The notes below the pieces were generated by a model. The model had not been told where the DNA came from and ran no database searches. It saw only the letters and a list, made by a program, of their open reading frames with translations. A stretch of DNA of 64,000 nt. It comes from Paenibacillus sacheonensis. Its GTDB lineage: Bacteria > Bacillota > Bacilli > Paenibacillales > Paenibacillaceae. Each line of letters opens with the position of its first letter. The stretch's first letter is position 1. Below are positions 34,276-43,360 of the stretch, piece after piece. The position numbers were made by a program, and so were the translations under genes. The stretch covers positions 1-64,000 of the forward strand of contig NZ_JAAAMU010000014.1 of NCBI RefSeq assembly GCF_009909195.1, in the 5' to 3' direction.

Positions 34276-35355
34276 ATGGCAAAGGCACGCGTAGGTATTA
34301 TCGGCTGCGGCGGTATCGCGAACGGCAAACATCTTCCAAGCTTGTCCCAAGTGAAAGAAGCTGAAATCGTAGCATTCTGCGATATCATCGTCGAGAAAGC
34401 AGAGCAAGCGAAAGCGAAATACGGCACTGAAGAAGCGAAAGTATACGCTGACTATAAAGAACTTCTCCAAGACAAAACGATCGACGTGATCCACGTTTGC
34501 ACGCCAAACGATTCCCACGCGGTTATTTCCATCGACGCGCTGGAAGCCGGCAAACACGTACTTTGCGAGAAGCCAATGGCTAAAACGGCCGCAGACGCTC
34601 GCAAAATGCTTGAAGTCGCAAAACGCACGGGCAAAAAACTCAGCATCGGCTACAACAACCGTTACCGCGCTGACAGCCGCTACCTGAAAGAAGTTTGCCA
34701 ATCCGGCGAGCTTGGCGAAATCTATTTCGCGAAAGCGCACGCCATCCGTCGTCGCGCCGTTCCGACTTGGGGCGTATTCCTGGACGAAGAAAAACAAGGC
34801 GGCGGCCCGCTTATCGATATCGGCACGCACGCGCTTGACCTCGTTCTGTGGATGATGGACAACTACGAGCCGGCTGTCGTGCTTGGCCGCGCATACCACA
34901 AGCTGTCCCAAACCGAGAATGCAGCAAACGCATGGGGTCCTTGGGATCCGGCGAAATTCACGGTCGAAGATTCCGCGTTCGCGATGATCACGATGAAAAA
35001 CGGCGCAACCGTTATCCTCGAATCCAGCTGGGCGCTGAACTCCCTTGAAGTCGACGAAGCTAAAGTATCCCTGAGCGGTACGAAAGCCGGCGCCGACATG
35101 AAAGACGGCCTTCGCATCAACGGCGAGCAAAACAGCCGTCTGTACGTGAAGAACGTCGAGCTGAACAGCGGCGGCGTTGCCTTCTACGAAGGCGCTAGCG
35201 AGACTGCCGAAGTACTTGAAGCAGCATGGTGGATCGATGCCGTACTGAACGACAAAGAAACGTTCGTGAAACCGGAGCAAGCGCTCGTCGTTTCCGAAAT
35301 TCTTGAAGCGATCTACGAATCGTCCAGCACGGGCAAAGCGGTTTACTTCGAATAG
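34276..35355 (+). CDS. Gfo/Idh/MocA-family oxidoreductase
   Basis: The 359-aa enzyme has an N-terminal Rossmann motif GIIGCGGIANGKHL, the signature EKPMAKT near residue 97 (K is the presumed catalytic lysine), and a substrate domain with GGGPLIDIGTHALDL. It should oxidise a sugar or inositol with NAD(P). The ATG follows TGGAGG with good spacing. Codon use differs from its neighbours: lysine is mostly AAA and alanine often GCG/GCA, a pattern seen in strongly expressed genes. It is followed by its own terminator. Confidence 0.92.
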   Translation: MAKARVGIIGCGGIANGKHLPSLSQVKEAEIVAFCDIIVEKAEQAKAKYGTEEAKVYADYKELLQDKTIDVIHVCTPNDSHAVISIDALEAGKHVLCEKPMAKTAADARKMLEVAKRTGKKLSIGYNNRYRADSRYLKEVCQSGELGEIYFAKAHAIRRRAVPTWGVFLDEEKQGGGPLIDIGTHALDLVLWMMDNYEPAVVLGRAYHKLSQTENAANAWGPWDPAKFTVEDSAFAMITMKNGATVILESSWALNSLEVDEAKVSLSGTKAGADMKDGLRINGEQNSRLYVKNVELNSGGVAFYEGASETAEVLEAAWWIDAVLNDKETFVKPEQALVVSEILEAIYESSSTGKAVYFE

Positions 35356-35379
35356 AACATCGCGGCATAGCCGCTCAAG

Positions 35380-35410
35380 AGCCCAAGGCGTTAGCGCCTT
35401 GGGCTTTTTG
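35380..35410 (+). terminator. Terminator of the dehydrogenase gene
   Basis: AGCCCAAGGCG pairs perfectly with CGCCTTGGGCT around a TTAG loop, with five T at the end. Confidence 0.88.
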
Positions 35411-35856
35411 TCGCCTTGATGGATAGATGCAGCGCAGCTTTCCTGACATCGACCTGCGATTACATGAGCAGGGAGTCGAACGAGAAGCGCAATGTTAGCT
35501 GATTTAACGCTTGCGGAGGGATTGTGGACGAGGTAACATGGAGACATGAGTTTAATAGTCAGAAAATTGAATTAATTTATTCCATGCTGTTAAGAAGGCT
35601 GACATCATTGGACGTGCGGGAGGCGCGAATATTTCGGGCGGTCATGCACGAAGCGAATTATGATGGCCAATTCCGTATTCGATACTGCTGAAGCCGATGC
35701 CGACGTATACATCTAGTATGAACGGTATTTTACCGAAGGAGTGAGGGCGCTCGAAACCGAACGGATCGGAGCCCGTTTCGGCGGTAACCTTCATGGAGGC
35801 GGCGCATGTGCCAGGATCATTGAATAATTGAAAGACTCTTAAAAGGGGCTGATCGT
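35411..35856. other. Intergenic region before the pyrimidine operon
   Basis: About 446 bases separate the dehydrogenase terminator from the aminotransferase gene. It must hold the promoter of the pyrimidine operon. It also contains weak, broken reading frames (35524-35691 and 35660-35827) that look like decayed coding sequence. No riboswitch or clear operator was recognised. Confidence 0.5.
35524..35827 (+). pseudogene. Possible decayed coding remnant
   Basis: A 55-codon frame from GTG 35524 to TGA 35689 overlaps a second frame from ATG 35660 to TAA 35825 that is interrupted by TAG at 35714. The second frame reads smoothly across the TAG and ends with RFGGNLHGGGACARIIE, which looks protein-like. 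The GGAGGG before 35524 is too close (3 bases) for good initiation. The parent gene is not recognised, so this is a weak call. Confidence 0.25.
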
Positions 35857-37233
35857 TTGTTGGACTTCACTCCGGAGCGCAGCGACCTGCTGGATAAGGA
35901 CAGACGGCATCTGTGGCACAGCATGCTGCCGTATAACGCGGCCAGCCCGCCGATGATCGTCACGGAAGGTGCCGGATCATGGATCACGGACATCGACGGC
36001 AACCGATATCTCGACGGGATGTCGGGACTATGGTGCGTGAATGCCGGCTACGGCCGGAAAGAGCTTGCGGAAGCGGCGTATGCGCAGCTGCTCGCGCTTC
36101 CGTATTATCCGCTGTCCCAAAGCCACGTGCCGGGGATCCGGCTCGCGGAGAAATTGAGCGAGTGGCTGGAAGACGAATACGTCGTCTTCTTCTCGAACAG
36201 CGGTTCCGAGGCAAACGAGGCCGCCTTCAAGATCGCCCGGCAGTATCAGCAGCAGCACGGCGAGCCGGGCAGGCACAAGCTCGTCTCCAGGTATCGCGCG
36301 TACCATGGCGGATCCGCCGGCGCGCTGTCGGCGACGGGGCAGGCGCAGCGGAAGCTGAAATACGAGCCGCTTGGCGGCGGCTTCCTGCACGTGCGTCCGC
36401 CGGACAGCTACCGTCGACCGGACGGAATGACGGAGGAGCAGTTCAATCTGCTGTGCGCGCAGGATCTGGAGGACGCGATCATATGGGAGGCTGCCGAGTC
36501 GGTCGCCGCGGTCATTATGGAGCCGGTCATTACGGGCGGCGGGATTCTCGTGCCGCAGCAGCGTTACCTTGACCGCGTGCAGGAAATCTGCGCCCGTCAT
36601 GGCGTGCTCTTGATCATCGACGAAGTCATCTGCGGCTTTGGACGTTCCGGCCGCAAATTCGGTCATCACAACTTCGGGTTAAAGCCCGACATCGTCACGA
36701 TGGCCAAAGGGCTGACCAGCGGCTATCTGCCCTTATCGGCGACGGCCGTGCGCAGGTCGATCTACGAACGGTTCGGAAGCCAGGGCGATTACGGTCATTT
36801 CCGCCATGTGAACACGTTCGGCGGCAACCCGGCGGCTTGCGCGCTGGCGCTGAAGAACCTGGAGATCATCGAGCGCGAAGGTCTGGTGGAGCGCGCCCGC
36901 ATACTCGGCGAGCGGCTGCATGCGGAGATGCGCACCCTGCTCGCGCATCCGCTGGTCGGCGATATCCGCAGCTTCGGCTTCCTGCTCGGCATCGAGCTCG
37001 TCGCGGATAAGGCGACGAAGCAGCCGGCATCCGCGGAGACGGTGAAAGGCATTATCGGGCAATGCAAAAGCCGCGGCTTGATTATCGGGCGCAACGGCGA
37101 TACCGTCGCAGGCTTCAACAACGTGCTTACTTTCTGCCCGCCTTTGTCTTCCACGGACGAGGATGTGACGTTTATCTGCGAGACGTTCAAGGAAGTGATG
37201 AACAATCAGCTGGAAGGAACGCCTGTGGCATAG
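35857..37233 (+). CDS. Class III aminotransferase, probably beta-alanine:pyruvate type
   Basis: The 458-aa PLP enzyme of the omega-aminotransferase group has the N-terminal MSGLWCVNAGYG, FFSNSGSEANEAA, and the cofactor lysine K284 in TMAKGLTSGY. It starts with TTG at 35857 after AAAAGGGGCTG; the TTG at 35854 is equally possible. It is the first gene of a pyrimidine-degradation operon, so its likely job is to remove the amino group of beta-alanine (or 3-aminoisobutyrate) formed at the end of that path, giving a semialdehyde. The substrate is inferred from context. Confidence 0.9.
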   Translation: MLDFTPERSDLLDKDRRHLWHSMLPYNAASPPMIVTEGAGSWITDIDGNRYLDGMSGLWCVNAGYGRKELAEAAYAQLLALPYYPLSQSHVPGIRLAEKLSEWLEDEYVVFFSNSGSEANEAAFKIARQYQQQHGEPGRHKLVSRYRAYHGGSAGALSATGQAQRKLKYEPLGGGFLHVRPPDSYRRPDGMTEEQFNLLCAQDLEDAIIWEAAESVAAVIMEPVITGGGILVPQQRYLDRVQEICARHGVLLIIDEVICGFGRSGRKFGHHNFGLKPDIVTMAKGLTSGYLPLSATAVRRSIYERFGSQGDYGHFRHVNTFGGNPAACALALKNLEIIEREGLVERARILGERLHAEMRTLLAHPLVGDIRSFGFLLGIELVADKATKQPASAETVKGIIGQCKSRGLIIGRNGDTVAGFNNVLTFCPPLSSTDEDVTFICETFKEVMNNQLEGTPVA

Positions 37234-37273
37234 CCGTATCCGGGGCGAGTTCAGTCGGGAGGAGGCAAGAACG

Positions 37274-38596
37274 ATGCAGCAGCATGCACTGACGATTAAC
37301 GAGAAGCGGATGGATCATAGAATCGCGCAGCTTGCCGCGATCGGCAAGATCAGCGAAACGGGCGTCTGCCGGCTGGCGCTGTCGCCGGAAGACCGCGAAG
37401 CGGCAGAGCTCGTGAAGGGCTGGATGGAGGAAGCGGGGATGGCGGTCCGCATCGACGCCTTCGGCAACCTGATCGGCCGCATCGAAGGCGAGGATGCCGA
37501 CGCTCCGTCCTTGATGCTCGGCTCCCATATCGATACGCAGCCGTACGCCGGCCGCTTCGACGGGATTATCGGCGTGCTCGGCGCGATCGAAGTGGTCCAG
37601 ACGTTCGCCGAGCGCGGCCTTGTGCCGGCCGTGCCTGTCGAGGCGGCCGCGTTCTGCGACGAGGAAGGCTGCCGGTTCAATAAGGGCTTGTTCGGTTCGC
37701 GAGGCCTGATCGGCCGGCTGGAAGCGGGCGAGCTGGAACGGGCCGACAAGAACGGCGTGACGCGCAGGGAGGCATTGTTGGCGTTCGGCGGCGATCCGGA
37801 GCGGTTCGCGGAATCGCAATATCCGCCGGGACGCGTCGGCGCTTTCCTGGAGCTGCACATCGAGCAGGGACCGGTGCTGGAATCGCTGGGGCGGCCCGTC
37901 GGCATCGTAACGGGCATATCCGGTCCTCTATGGTGGACGGTCGACCTGTACGGCTTCGCCGGACATGCCGGCTCCGTGCCGATGCCGATGCGCCGGGATG
38001 CCTTGGCCGGGGCGGCGCGCATCATCGTCGGCTTGCAGGAGCTGGCGTCCGGCGAGCCGGGAGCGCCGACGGTGGGGACGGTCGGTTCGCTGCGCGTCTT
38101 TCCCGATTCGCGGAACATCATTCCGGAGCAGGTGCAGTTCACGGTCGACCTGCGCGATATCGACCTGGCGCGCAGGGACGCGCTGGAGGCGAAGCTTCGC
38201 GCGCTGATCGTTTCGGCTGCCGAGGCGAACGGTCTCACCGCGGAGATCCGGGAAGATACCAACAGCGAGCCGCGGTATTGCGCCGAAACGATCGTGGAAA
38301 CGATTCGCGGGGCGGCGAAGGAGATGTCCCTGGACGTCCCCGAGCTGATGAGCGGGCCGTTCCATGATGCGCTCGCGATGTCCTATTATTGCGATTACGG
38401 GATGATTTTCGTCCGCTGCAAGGAAGGCATCAGCCATAATCCGAAGGAGTACTCGAGCCCGGAAGATATCGCGCTCGGAACGGAGCTCCTGTATCGGACG
38501 GCGCTGAAATTGTGCGGGGCATCCTCATCGGCAACGGATTCAAAGGCAGCGCCATTATCGTTTCAGGCGGGAGGCGGACAGCAGGATGGACCATGA
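37274..38596 (+). CDS. M20-type N-carbamoyl-beta-alanine amidohydrolase
   Basis: The 440-aa zinc hydrolase belongs to the hydantoinase/carbamoylase branch of family M20. Metal ligands are visible in GSHIDTQPYAGRFDG, CDEEGCRF, LELHIEQGPVLE and the late GISHNPKEYS. In this operon it should cleave N-carbamoyl-beta-alanine to beta-alanine, CO2 and ammonia (third step of reductive pyrimidine breakdown). The ATG at 37274 follows GGGAGGAGG. Its end overlaps the PreT gene by 11 bases. An L-carbamoylase acting on hydantoin products is the alternative. Confidence 0.9.
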   Translation: MQQHALTINEKRMDHRIAQLAAIGKISETGVCRLALSPEDREAAELVKGWMEEAGMAVRIDAFGNLIGRIEGEDADAPSLMLGSHIDTQPYAGRFDGIIGVLGAIEVVQTFAERGLVPAVPVEAAAFCDEEGCRFNKGLFGSRGLIGRLEAGELERADKNGVTRREALLAFGGDPERFAESQYPPGRVGAFLELHIEQGPVLESLGRPVGIVTGISGPLWWTVDLYGFAGHAGSVPMPMRRDALAGAARIIVGLQELASGEPGAPTVGTVGSLRVFPDSRNIIPEQVQFTVDLRDIDLARRDALEAKLRALIVSAAEANGLTAEIREDTNSEPRYCAETIVETIRGAAKEMSLDVPELMSGPFHDALAMSYYCDYGMIFVRCKEGISHNPKEYSSPEDIALGTELLYRTALKLCGASSSATDSKAAPLSFQAGGGQQDGP

Positions 38597-39968
38597 ACGA
38601 ACGACCATGAGGCTGACGCGCGAGGCATTCGCGGCGAATTTCGCGGAGACGGAACAGGGCTTGACCCGGCGGTCCGCCATGGAGGAGTCCAACCGGTGCC
38701 TGTATTGCTACGATGCGCCCTGCATCAAAGCCTGTCCGACCGGCATTAACGTGCCGTCCTTCATCAAGCGGATCGCCACGGATAACTTGAAGGGCGCGGC
38801 CGCCGCGATCATGGACGCGAATCCCGTTGGCGCCAGCTGCTCGCGCGTCTGTCCGACGGAAGAATTGTGCGAAGGCGCCTGCGTATTGAACGATGCCTCC
38901 GAGCCGATCCGGATCGGCTTGCTGCAGCGCTACGCGACGGACTGGGCGATCAACGGCGGCGCCACGCTGTTTCAAGCAGGCGTATCGAACGGGCGGAGAA
39001 CGGCGGTCATCGGCGGCGGCCCGGCTGGTCTATCGGCCGCGCGGGAGCTGGCAAGGTCGGGATTTGCGGTGACGGTCTTCGAAGCGAAACCGCTCGCCGG
39101 CGGGCTCGATACGTACGGCATCGTCTCGTTTCGGCTGCCGCAGCATGTATCGCTGTGGGAGGTCGAGCAGGTTCGGAAGCTCGGCGTCGATATCCGAACG
39201 GGAGTCAGCGTCGGCAGCGATATCGCCGTCTCGGAGCTGATCGAGCAATACGACGCCGTCGTGCTGGCTGTCGGCATGGGTCAAGTTCCGAGCCTCGGCA
39301 TCGAAGGCGAAGCGCTCGAGGGCGTATACGATGCGATTCGGTTCGTGGAAGCGACGAAGACCGGCGAGCTGCCTCTGCCGTTAAAGGGCGCGCGGGTGGC
39401 GGTAATCGGAGCGGGCAATACGGCAATCGATGCGGCGACCTGCTCGGTGCGCCTCGGCGCGGATAACGTAAAGATGGTGTACCGGCGAACGAAGGACGAA
39501 ATGACGGCGTACGCGTTCGAATACGAATTCGCCAAGCGGGACGGCGTGGAATTCAGCTGGCTGACCGCTCCCGTTCGCATCGTAGGCAACGCCGACGGTA
39601 AAGTGACGCATCTGGAATGCGTCCGCATGGCGCTGACAGGCGACGTCGGAAAGGACGGCCGGGCATTGACGATGCCTGTCGAGGGCTCCGAGTTTCTGCT
39701 GCCCGTCGATGCCGTCATCCTCGCGATCGGTCAGTCCCGGCGCCTCGAGCTGATCGAGCAGCTCGGCATCACGCATAACCGCGGCGTCGTCATCGTCGAC
39801 GAGGAGACGCGGCGAACGTCGCATCCGATGATCTACGCGGCCGGCGATGTCGCATTCGGAGCCGGGCAGGGCGAAGCGATGGTCGTATCGGCCGCGGAGC
39901 AGGGGAAACGGGCGGCGCGCGCGATCGAGCGGCATTTTGCCGCAAAGCCGCGTTCGGAGGCAATCTGA
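38586..39968 (+). CDS. preT: Dihydropyrimidine dehydrogenase, PreT-like subunit
   Basis: The 460-aa flavoprotein resembles GltD-type electron-transfer subunits. It has two N-terminal cysteine clusters (CLYCYDAPCIKACP and CSRVCPTEELCEGAC, residues ~40-100) for Fe-S centres, an FAD motif GGGPAGLSAARELARSG near 143, and an NAD(P) motif GAGNTAIDAATCSVRLG. In the E. coli PreTA enzyme this subunit passes electrons from NADH to PreA, which reduces uracil and thymine. The start at 38586 overlaps the previous gene; an in-frame ATG at 38607 is possible. Confidence 0.92.
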   Translation: MDHERTTMRLTREAFAANFAETEQGLTRRSAMEESNRCLYCYDAPCIKACPTGINVPSFIKRIATDNLKGAAAAIMDANPVGASCSRVCPTEELCEGACVLNDASEPIRIGLLQRYATDWAINGGATLFQAGVSNGRRTAVIGGGPAGLSAARELARSGFAVTVFEAKPLAGGLDTYGIVSFRLPQHVSLWEVEQVRKLGVDIRTGVSVGSDIAVSELIEQYDAVVLAVGMGQVPSLGIEGEALEGVYDAIRFVEATKTGELPLPLKGARVAVIGAGNTAIDAATCSVRLGADNVKMVYRRTKDEMTAYAFEYEFAKRDGVEFSWLTAPVRIVGNADGKVTHLECVRMALTGDVGKDGRALTMPVEGSEFLLPVDAVILAIGQSRRLELIEQLGITHNRGVVIVDEETRRTSHPMIYAAGDVAFGAGQGEAMVVSAAEQGKRAARAIERHFAAKPRSEAI

Positions 39969-40074
39969 CGAGGGCTTCGAGCTTAGGTCTGACGATGGCG
40001 TTTCAGCGCAGATTTGGTTGAAGCGCTCGGGTCGTGGGTTACGATGAATCACAGTCGAGGGGAGGCTGTATGAT

Positions 40075-41379
40075 ATGGCTGATTTGCGCATCAATCTCGC
40101 GGGGATTCCGGCTCCGAATCCGTTCTGGCTGGCATCCGCGCCGCCGACGAACACCGGCTACCAGGTGCAGCGCGCCTTCGAGGCCGGCTGGGGCGGCGCG
40201 GTGTGGAAGACGCTGGGGGATCCCATCATCAATACGTCGTCCCGTTTCGCCGCCGTGCATTTCAACGGGCAGCGCGTCGCGGGCTTCAACAACATCGAGC
40301 TGATTACCGACCGGCCGCTCGAGGTGAATTTGAAGGAAATCTACGAGACGAAGAAGCGATTCCCGAATCATGCGCTCGTCGTCTCTCTAATGGTAGAGCC
40401 GAAGCGGGAGAAATGGCATGAGATCGTAAAGCGGGTCGAAGCGGTCGGCGTCGACGGCCTGGAGCTGAATTTCGGCTGTCCGCACGGCATGGCTGAGCGG
40501 GGGATGGGCTCGGCTTCGGGCCAGCAGCCCGATCTGGTCGAGAAGCAGACGATGTGGGCGAAGGAAGCCGCGCAGACGCCGGTTATCGTGAAGCTGACGC
40601 CGAACATCACGGACATCACGGTCGTCGCGCGCCATGCCGTCATGGGCGGAGCGGACGCGATCAGCCTCATCAATACGATCAACAGCTTGGCCGGCGTGGA
40701 TATCCATACGTGGAACACGGTTCCGCATGTCGGCGGCAAAGGCGCTCACGGCGGCTATTGCGGGCCGGCCGTCAAGCCGATCGCGCTTAGCATGGTCGCG
40801 GAATGCGCGAAGGATCGGGCGATCGGCGTTCCGATCTCCGGCATCGGAGGGATCTCCTCCTGGCAGGACGCGGTCGAGTTCATGCTGATGGGCGCGTCGG
40901 GCGTGCAGATCTGCACGGCGGCCATGCATCACGGCTTCCGGATCGTGGAAGAGATGATCGACGGGCTGAATAACTACCTCGACGAGAAGGGCATCGCGTC
41001 CGTCATGGAATTGACTGGCCAGGCGGTCAGCCGGTATTCGACCTGGGGCGAGCTGGATCTGAACTATCGGGTCGTCGCCCGCATCAACGACGAGACGTGC
41101 ATCGCGTGCAACAAATGCCATATCGCATGCGAAGATACGTCCCATCAATGCATCGACATGCTCACGGACGAGGGCGGCAGGCGGTATCTGAAAGTGCGCG
41201 AGGAGGATTGCGTCGGCTGCAACCTCTGCTCGATCGTCTGCCCGGTCGATGGCGCCATCGACATGGTCGAGGTCAGCGGCGGGCAGGCGTCGATGTCATG
41301 GAATGAGATGCAGCAGGCGATCGTTCGGGCGAACGCGGGCGACGATACGGCTTCGACTACCGGGAAGGAGGCGGTGTGA
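40075..41379 (+). CDS. preA: Dihydropyrimidine dehydrogenase, PreA-like subunit
   Basis: The 434-aa protein has a FMN-binding dihydroorotate dehydrogenase-like barrel (residues ~1-310) with the catalytic loop FGCPHGMAERG (C135, equal to the active cysteine of mammalian DPD), followed by a two-cluster ferredoxin domain (CIACNKCHIAC and CVGCNLCSIVCP, residues ~340-400). With PreT it forms an NAD-dependent dihydropyrimidine dehydrogenase, catalysing the first step. The ATG follows GAGGGGAGG. Some 106 bases separate it from preT. Confidence 0.94.
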   Translation: MADLRINLAGIPAPNPFWLASAPPTNTGYQVQRAFEAGWGGAVWKTLGDPIINTSSRFAAVHFNGQRVAGFNNIELITDRPLEVNLKEIYETKKRFPNHALVVSLMVEPKREKWHEIVKRVEAVGVDGLELNFGCPHGMAERGMGSASGQQPDLVEKQTMWAKEAAQTPVIVKLTPNITDITVVARHAVMGGADAISLINTINSLAGVDIHTWNTVPHVGGKGAHGGYCGPAVKPIALSMVAECAKDRAIGVPISGIGGISSWQDAVEFMLMGASGVQICTAAMHHGFRIVEEMIDGLNNYLDEKGIASVMELTGQAVSRYSTWGELDLNYRVVARINDETCIACNKCHIACEDTSHQCIDMLTDEGGRRYLKVREEDCVGCNLCSIVCPVDGAIDMVEVSGGQASMSWNEMQQAIVRANAGDDTASTTGKEAV

Positions 41380-41382
41380 CCG

Positions 41383-42810
41383 ATGCGCAAATTGATCAAG
41401 AACGGGACGATCGTCACGGCTGCGGACACGTATGTCGGGGATATTTTGATCCATGACGGCATAATCGCGAGGATCGGCGCGGACCTGGATGCGGAAGGCG
41501 CGGAAATCGTGGATGCCTCGGGCTGCTTCGTGTTTCCGGGCGGCGTCGATCCGCATACGCATCTGGATATGCCATTTGGCGGTACGGTCACCGTCGACGA
41601 TTTCGAGTCCGGCACGATCGCGGCGGCGTTCGGCGGAACGACGACGATCATCGACTTTTGCCTGACGTCCAAGGGCAAGCCGCTCGCGGAAGCGGTGCAG
41701 GCGTGGCATGCCAAGTCGGCTGGCAAAGCGGTCATCGATTATGGCTTTCATCTGATGGTGTCCGAGGTAACGGACGAGGTGCTGCTCGAGCTGCCCCGCA
41801 TCATCGAAGAGGAAGGCATCACGTCCCTCAAGGTGTTCATGGCGTACAAAAACGTGCTGCAGGCGGACGACGGCACGCTCTATCGGACGCTTCAGGTGGC
41901 GAAGGAGCAGGGCGCGCTCGTCATGGTGCATGCCGAGAACGGCGACGTCATCGATTATCTCGTCCGCGAGGCGCTGGAGGCGGGGCATACGGAGCCGATC
42001 TACCATGCGCTGACGCGGCCGCCGCAATTGGAGGGCGAGGCGACGGGACGGGCGGCTGGTCTGACGGAGCTGGCCGACTCGCAGCTGTACGTCGTGCATG
42101 TCACGTGTGCGGATGCGGTGGAAAAGATCGCCGAAGCTCGCCGGAGAGGACTTCGCGTCTATGGCGAGACCTGTCCGCAATACCTCGTACTGGATCAGAC
42201 GTATTTGGAAAAGCCGAATTTCGAAGGGGCGAAGTACGTCTGGTCGCCGCCGCTGCGCGAGAAACGGAACCAAGCGGTACTGTGGGACGCGCTGTGGAAC
42301 GGCCAGCTGCAGGCGATAGGATCGGATCAATGCTCTTTTGATTTTAAAGGACAGAAGGAGCTCGGCATCGCGGATTTCTCGAAGATTCCGAACGGCGGTC
42401 CGACGATCGAGGACCGGTTCAGCCTGCTCTACTCGGAGGGCGTCCACAAGGGCAGGCTGTCCATCAACAAGTTCGTCGATATTATCGCGACGTCGGCGGC
42501 GAAGCTGTTCGGCTTGTTTCCGCGGAAAGGAACGATCGCGGTCGGCAGCGACGCCGATATCGTCATCTTTGACCCGTCGGTCGAACGGACGCTGTCGGCG
42601 GAGACGCATCATATGAAAGTGGATTATAACGCGTTCGAAGGGATGCAGGTGTTCGGCGAGCCGGTATCGGTGCTCGTGCGCGGCGAATTCGTCATCCGCG
42701 ACCGGACCTTCGCCGGCAAGCCGGGCTCGGGCCGATACACGCACCGCAAACGGTTCGGCGAAGCCGATAAGCCGGCCGTCAAGAAGCTGCCGATCGGAGG
42801 CTCGTCCTGA
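41383..42810 (+). CDS. hydA: Dihydropyrimidinase (hydantoinase)
   Basis: The 475-aa amidohydrolase opens the dihydrouracil ring to N-carbamoyl-beta-alanine (second step). Metal ligands are seen in VDPHTHLDMPFGG, the carboxylated lysine K150 in SLKVFMAYKN, and later histidines in MVHAENGD and VVHVTCADA. The ATG follows AAGGAGG three bases after the preA stop. It is translationally linked by TGATG to the small gene that follows. Confidence 0.95.
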   Translation: MRKLIKNGTIVTAADTYVGDILIHDGIIARIGADLDAEGAEIVDASGCFVFPGGVDPHTHLDMPFGGTVTVDDFESGTIAAAFGGTTTIIDFCLTSKGKPLAEAVQAWHAKSAGKAVIDYGFHLMVSEVTDEVLLELPRIIEEEGITSLKVFMAYKNVLQADDGTLYRTLQVAKEQGALVMVHAENGDVIDYLVREALEAGHTEPIYHALTRPPQLEGEATGRAAGLTELADSQLYVVHVTCADAVEKIAEARRRGLRVYGETCPQYLVLDQTYLEKPNFEGAKYVWSPPLREKRNQAVLWDALWNGQLQAIGSDQCSFDFKGQKELGIADFSKIPNGGPTIEDRFSLLYSEGVHKGRLSINKFVDIIATSAAKLFGLFPRKGTIAVGSDADIVIFDPSVERTLSAETHHMKVDYNAFEGMQVFGEPVSVLVRGEFVIRDRTFAGKPGSGRYTHRKRFGEADKPAVKKLPIGGSS

Positions 42811-43076
42811 TGTCGGCGTATGCGGAGTTCGTAAGCGAGAAGCAGGCGGTCGAGCGGCTGTTGGCGGAAGGGTATGCCATTGCCGGCGTGACGGAGGGGC
42901 TGGACGGTATGGCCGTGCGATTCAAAATGCCGCCTTCCGCGGATGAGCCCCGTGAAGGCCGGGTGCCGGACGTCGAGCAAATCGTAAGGATTCGAAACGC
43001 GGATGCGCGGAAGTATGTGGGGACGCTGTTGTTTATGGCGCAGCGGGAGACGCCCGCGTCCGAAGAGACCGGTTGA
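42810..43076 (+). CDS. Unknown 88-aa protein, coupled to dihydropyrimidinase
   Basis: The 88-aa protein starts on the last base of the hydA stop (TGATG), so it is very likely translated by coupling. I do not recognise a domain. It has an N-terminal helix-like region (YAEFVSEKQAVERLLAEGY) and the segment DGMAVRFKMPP; no membrane segment or cysteine pair is present. A terminator follows at 43128-43168, so it is the last gene of the pyrimidine operon. A role in enzyme stability or regulation is a guess. Confidence 0.8.
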   Translation: MSAYAEFVSEKQAVERLLAEGYAIAGVTEGLDGMAVRFKMPPSADEPREGRVPDVEQIVRIRNADARKYVGTLLFMAQRETPASEETG

Positions 43077-43127
43077 TTACGGGTGACTACGAAGCGGCTG
43101 TATCTCTGCGCAGCCCGATCGTCGAGG

Positions 43128-43168
43128 CAAGCCGAGCGCGTCCCGAGGGATGCGCTCGGCTTGTTTTT
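43128..43168 (+). terminator. Terminator of the pyrimidine operon
   Basis: CAAGCCGAGCGC (43128-43139) pairs perfectly with GCGCTCGGCTTG around a 12-base loop, followed by five T at 43164-43168. Confidence 0.88.
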
Positions 43169-43360
43169 GAGGTTGATGGAGGCAAGAGAAACGATAATCC
43201 GCCAAGCTTTGCAAATTCGTTCACCGTGACGAAACGCTGCACATGGTGCGTCATTGCTGCCAAGAATCCCCGATCGCTTGCGATTTTTGCACCCTTTCGA
43301 GCAACATTCGGCGCCTTCTTGCGTATAAGCTGTAATTCAATTTGCAACGAGGTGGAAGAA

